A program made the translations under genes and the position numbers. 64,000 nt of DNA, taken from positions 310,001-374,000 of the forward strand of contig CAVSIY010000007.1 of NCBI GenBank assembly GCA_963728165.1. The letters run 5' to 3'. Shown here piece after piece: positions 61,918 through 64,000 of this stretch (its first letter is position 1; each line of letters opens with the position of its first letter). The notes beneath the pieces were generated by a model. It was not told the DNA's origin. It did no database searches and saw only the letters and a list, made by a program, of their open reading frames with translations. Origin of the DNA: Hyphomicrobium_A sp963728165 (lineage in GTDB: Bacteria > Pseudomonadota > Alphaproteobacteria > Rhizobiales > Hyphomicrobiaceae).

Positions 61918-62666
61918 ATGAAGCTCGAAGGCAAGGTCGCGATCGTGACGGGGGCGGCCTCCGGCTTCGGCCGGGAATTGCAGAGCGGTTCGTGCTCGAG
62001 GGCGCGCGCGTGGTGCTGGCCGACATCAACGGGGCCGGGGTGCGCGAGGTCGCGGCCGGCTTCGGCGACAGCGCCGTTGCGGTGACCTGCGATGTCGCAC
62101 ACAAAGTGGACGTCGATGCCATGGTGCGGGCGGCGACCGAGGCCTTCGGCGGTCTCGATATTCTGGTCAACAACGCCGGCACCACCCACAAAAACCAGCC
62201 GCTGCTCGACGTTGGCGAGGCCGAGTTCGACCGCATCTACGCCGTCAACGTGAAGTCGATCTATCTGTCGACGCTGGCCGCTGTGCCACGCCTGGAGAAG
62301 CGCGGCGGCGGCGTCATCATCAACATTGCCTCCACCGCCGGCGTGCGCCCGCGCCCAGGCCTCACCTGGTACAACGGCTCCAAGGGCGCGGTGATCACGC
62401 TGACGAAGTCGCTTGCCGTCGAGCTCGCGCCCTTAAACATTCGCGTCAACGCCATCAATCCGGTGATGGGCGAGACGGGGCTGCTGACGCAGTTCATGGG
62501 GATGGCGGACACGCCCGAGAACCGCGCGAAGTTTTTAGGCACCATTCCACTGGGGCGCCTGTCGCGCCCGCACGACATTGCCAATGCCGCGCTTTTCCTC
62601 GCCGAGCCGGCATCCTCGTTCATCACCGGCGTGGCGCTGGAGGTCGACGGCGGCCGCTGTGTGTAG
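61918..62666 (+). CDS. Short-chain dehydrogenase/reductase (apparent -1 frameshift near 61973)
   Basis: NAD(P)-dependent oxidoreductase of the classical SDR family. The first 20 residues, MKLEGKVAIVTGAASGFGR, are in one frame; the rest (GIAERFVLEGARVVLADING, LVNNAGTTHKNQPL, INIASTAGVRPRPGLTWYNG with the active Ser-Tyr-Lys, and C-terminal FITGVALEVDGGRCV) is in another. Adding one G to the CGGG run at 61972-61975 joins them and gives 249 residues with the Rossmann motif TGX3GXG complete. The tetrad Ser, Tyr and Lys are present. ATG 61918 lies 9 bases after pheA, so they may be co-transcribed. Substrate unknown. Confidence 0.87.
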
Positions 62667-62725
62667 CTTTGGCCGGGCTCCGGGACGAGGGTTGTAAGCC
62701 TGAGCGCCAGCCCCCATAATCGGCG

Positions 62726-62822
62726 CGGGAGGTTGGCGGCGGACGCATCCCTCGCCAACCGGGTCAGGTCCGGAAGGAAGCAGCCCTAACGATCAGGACG
62801 CGGGTCGTTCGCCAGCCTCCTC
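62726..62822 (+). ncRNA. ffs: Signal recognition particle RNA, small bacterial (4.5S) type
   Basis: Contains the highly conserved SRP domain IV loop, GGTCAGGTCCGGAAGGAAGC (62762-62781), followed by AGCCCTAA. Flanking strands pair into one rod: GGAGGTTGGC (62728-62737) with GCCAGCCTCC (62811-62820). About 97 bases long, ends estimated from the helix. It binds Ffh and precedes dnaX, as in other Hyphomicrobiales. Confidence 0.93.
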
Positions 62823-62952
62823 TATTTCGCTCACGGGCGCTGATCCGATCATCACGACGATCGGGCGCCCTCCGCGGGGGCGGTGCTTGCACCGGGCCGC
62901 GCTTGCGGCCCAGGCCCTACGGGCCAAAGAGGCGGCGGCAACTGCGAAGGCC

Positions 62953-64000
62953 ATGGCGAAGAAGAAACCCGATAGCGTGAAGAGCAAGACGGCCGGCGGC
63001 GACGCCGACGCGCCGTATGTCGTGCTCGCGCGCAAGTACCGCCCGCAGACCTTCGACGACCTCATCGGCCAGGAGGCCATGGTCACCACCTTGCGCAACG
63101 CCTTCGCTTCGGGGCGCATCGCGCAGGCCTACATGCTGACGGGCGTGCGCGGCGTCGGCAAGACCACCACGGCGCGCATCATCGCGCGCGCCTTGAACTA
63201 CGAGACGGACACGGTCACGGCGCCGACCTTCGACATGGGTGCGCCCGGGCGCCACTGCGCCGAGATCATGGAGAGCCGTCATCCCGACGTGGTCGAGATG
63301 GACGCCGCCTCCAACACCGGCGTCGACAACATCCGCGAGCTGATCGAGAGCGCGCGTTATAAGCCGCTTATCGCCCGCTTCAAGGTCTTCATCATCGACG
63401 AGGTGCACATGCTGTCGAAGGGCGCCTTCAACGCCCTTCTGAAGACGCTCGAGGAGCCGCCCGAGCACGTCAAGTTCATCTTCGCCACCACCGAGATCCG
63501 CAAAGTCCCGGTGACGGTGCTGTCGCGCTGCCAGCGATTCGATCTGCGCCGCGTCGACGTGCCCGAGCTCAGCCAGCACTTCCGCAAGATCGCCGTCAAC
63601 GAGAACGCTCATGCGGCGGATGAGGCGCTGCTCATGATCGCGCGCGCGGCCGAGGGCTCGGTGCGCGATGGGCTGTCGCTGCTCGATCAGGCGATTGCCA
63701 TGGGTGAGGGCGAGGTTACACCTGAGATCGTGCGCGCCATGCTGGGGCTCGCCGACCGCGGGCGCATCTTCGACCTTCTGGAGCACATCTTCCGCGGCGA
63801 CACCAAGGCGGCGCTGACAGGGCTCGACACTCTGCATCACGACGGCGCCGAGCCCAGCCAGGTCCTCGCCGATCTCGCCGAGGCGGTGCACGCCGCCGCG
63901 CGCTGCAAGGCGGTCGGCCCCGAGGCCGGCAGCGAAGCCTTGAGCGCGGAGGAGAAGCGGCGCGCCGACGCGCTCGGCAAGCAGCTGTCGACGCCGCTCC
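62953..64000 (+). CDS. dnaX: DNA polymerase III gamma/tau subunit DnaX (3' end outside window)
   Basis: Clamp-loader ATPase of the replicase. The first 349 residues are present. After a basic leader it reads VVLARKYRPQTFDDLIGQEA, then Walker A GVRGVGKTTTARI near 58-70, Walker B FIIDEVHML near 139-147, the sensor FATTEIRKVP and the arginine finger region SRCQRFDL. The zinc-binding insertion of other DnaX proteins keeps only one Cys (GRHCAEIMESRHPD), as is frequent in Rhizobiales. ATG 62953 was chosen; the frame upstream is open to a TTG near 62887. The tau-specific part lies beyond the window. Confidence 0.94.
   Translation, partial: MAKKKPDSVKSKTAGGDADAPYVVLARKYRPQTFDDLIGQEAMVTTLRNAFASGRIAQAYMLTGVRGVGKTTTARIIARALNYETDTVTAPTFDMGAPGRHCAEIMESRHPDVVEMDAASNTGVDNIRELIESARYKPLIARFKVFIIDEVHMLSKGAFNALLKTLEEPPEHVKFIFATTEIRKVPVTVLSRCQRFDLRRVDVPELSQHFRKIAVNENAHAADEALLMIARAAEGSVRDGLSLLDQAIAMGEGEVTPEIVRAMLGLADRGRIFDLLEHIFRGDTKAALTGLDTLHHDGAEPSQVLADLAEAVHAAARCKAVGPEAGSEALSAEEKRRADALGKQLSTPL

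Noticed and set aside
62917..63891. 324-codon open frame opposite dnaX
   Set aside because: Shadow of dnaX; no family features.

Overview
The window reads as the chromosome of a GC-rich alphaproteobacterium, most likely a member of the Hyphomicrobiales (Rhizobiales). The basis is gene families and synteny: DUF2093 next to lpxK, DUF4170 next to an MsbA-type exporter, ubiA-rsmE-gshA with a plant-type glutamate-cysteine ligase, a CycM-type cytochrome divergent from kdsB and followed by prephenate dehydratase, and ffs-dnaX. Genus cannot be fixed from sequence reading alone. No tRNA, rRNA, CRISPR array, prophage or intact insertion sequence was seen.

Layout. 1-5.7 kb: pseudouridine synthase (cut by the window edge), tadA, a patatin phospholipase, purD and xseA, with two tandem hairpin repeats between purD and xseA. 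5.8-12.1 kb: envelope block with DUF2093, lpxK, a DUF374-WaaA fusion, a tyrosine-phosphatase-like protein, an MsbA-like exporter and DUF4170. 12.4-16.8 kb: ubiA, rsmE, a small acidic secreted protein, gshA and a Cys-rich mini-protein. 16.8-25.6 kb: a 2-hydroxy-acid oxidation island, cytochrome c-lutABC on one side and glcDEF on the other of a LysR regulator. 25.6-33.6 kb: metallophosphoesterase, hisS with a compositionally odd middle, a repeat-rich gene-poor kilobase, LysR, a CDF metal exporter, a membrane protein and TetR. 33.7-46.6 kb: a complete tad/cpa type IVc pilus locus. 46.7-51 kb: two GSTs, an M17 aminopeptidase coupled to an NlpC/P60 hydrolase, and a conserved unknown. 51-58.9 kb: a Yej/Dpp-type peptide ABC importer with two binding proteins. 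59-64 kb: cycM, kdsB, an orphan Flp pilin, pheA, an SDR, SRP RNA and dnaX (cut by the window end).

How the genes work together: lpxK, waaA, kdsB and the MsbA-like exporter make and export Kdo2-lipid A; LutABC and GlcDEF feed electrons from lactate or glycolate towards the respiratory chain, perhaps through the adjacent cytochrome c; the Tad proteins form one secretion machine from prepilin peptidase to outer-membrane secretin.

The most notable observation is a pattern of apparent frameshifts. Seven otherwise well-conserved genes carry one each (DUF2093, metallophosphoesterase, hisS, a tadE-like gene, cpaF, the yejF-like ATPase, an SDR). Four of them are the same event: one extra base inside a GANTC motif, the target of the alphaproteobacterial CcrM adenine methylase. 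This suggests a methylation-linked sequencing or consensus artefact, so these genes are annotated as full-span genes rather than as dead genes.
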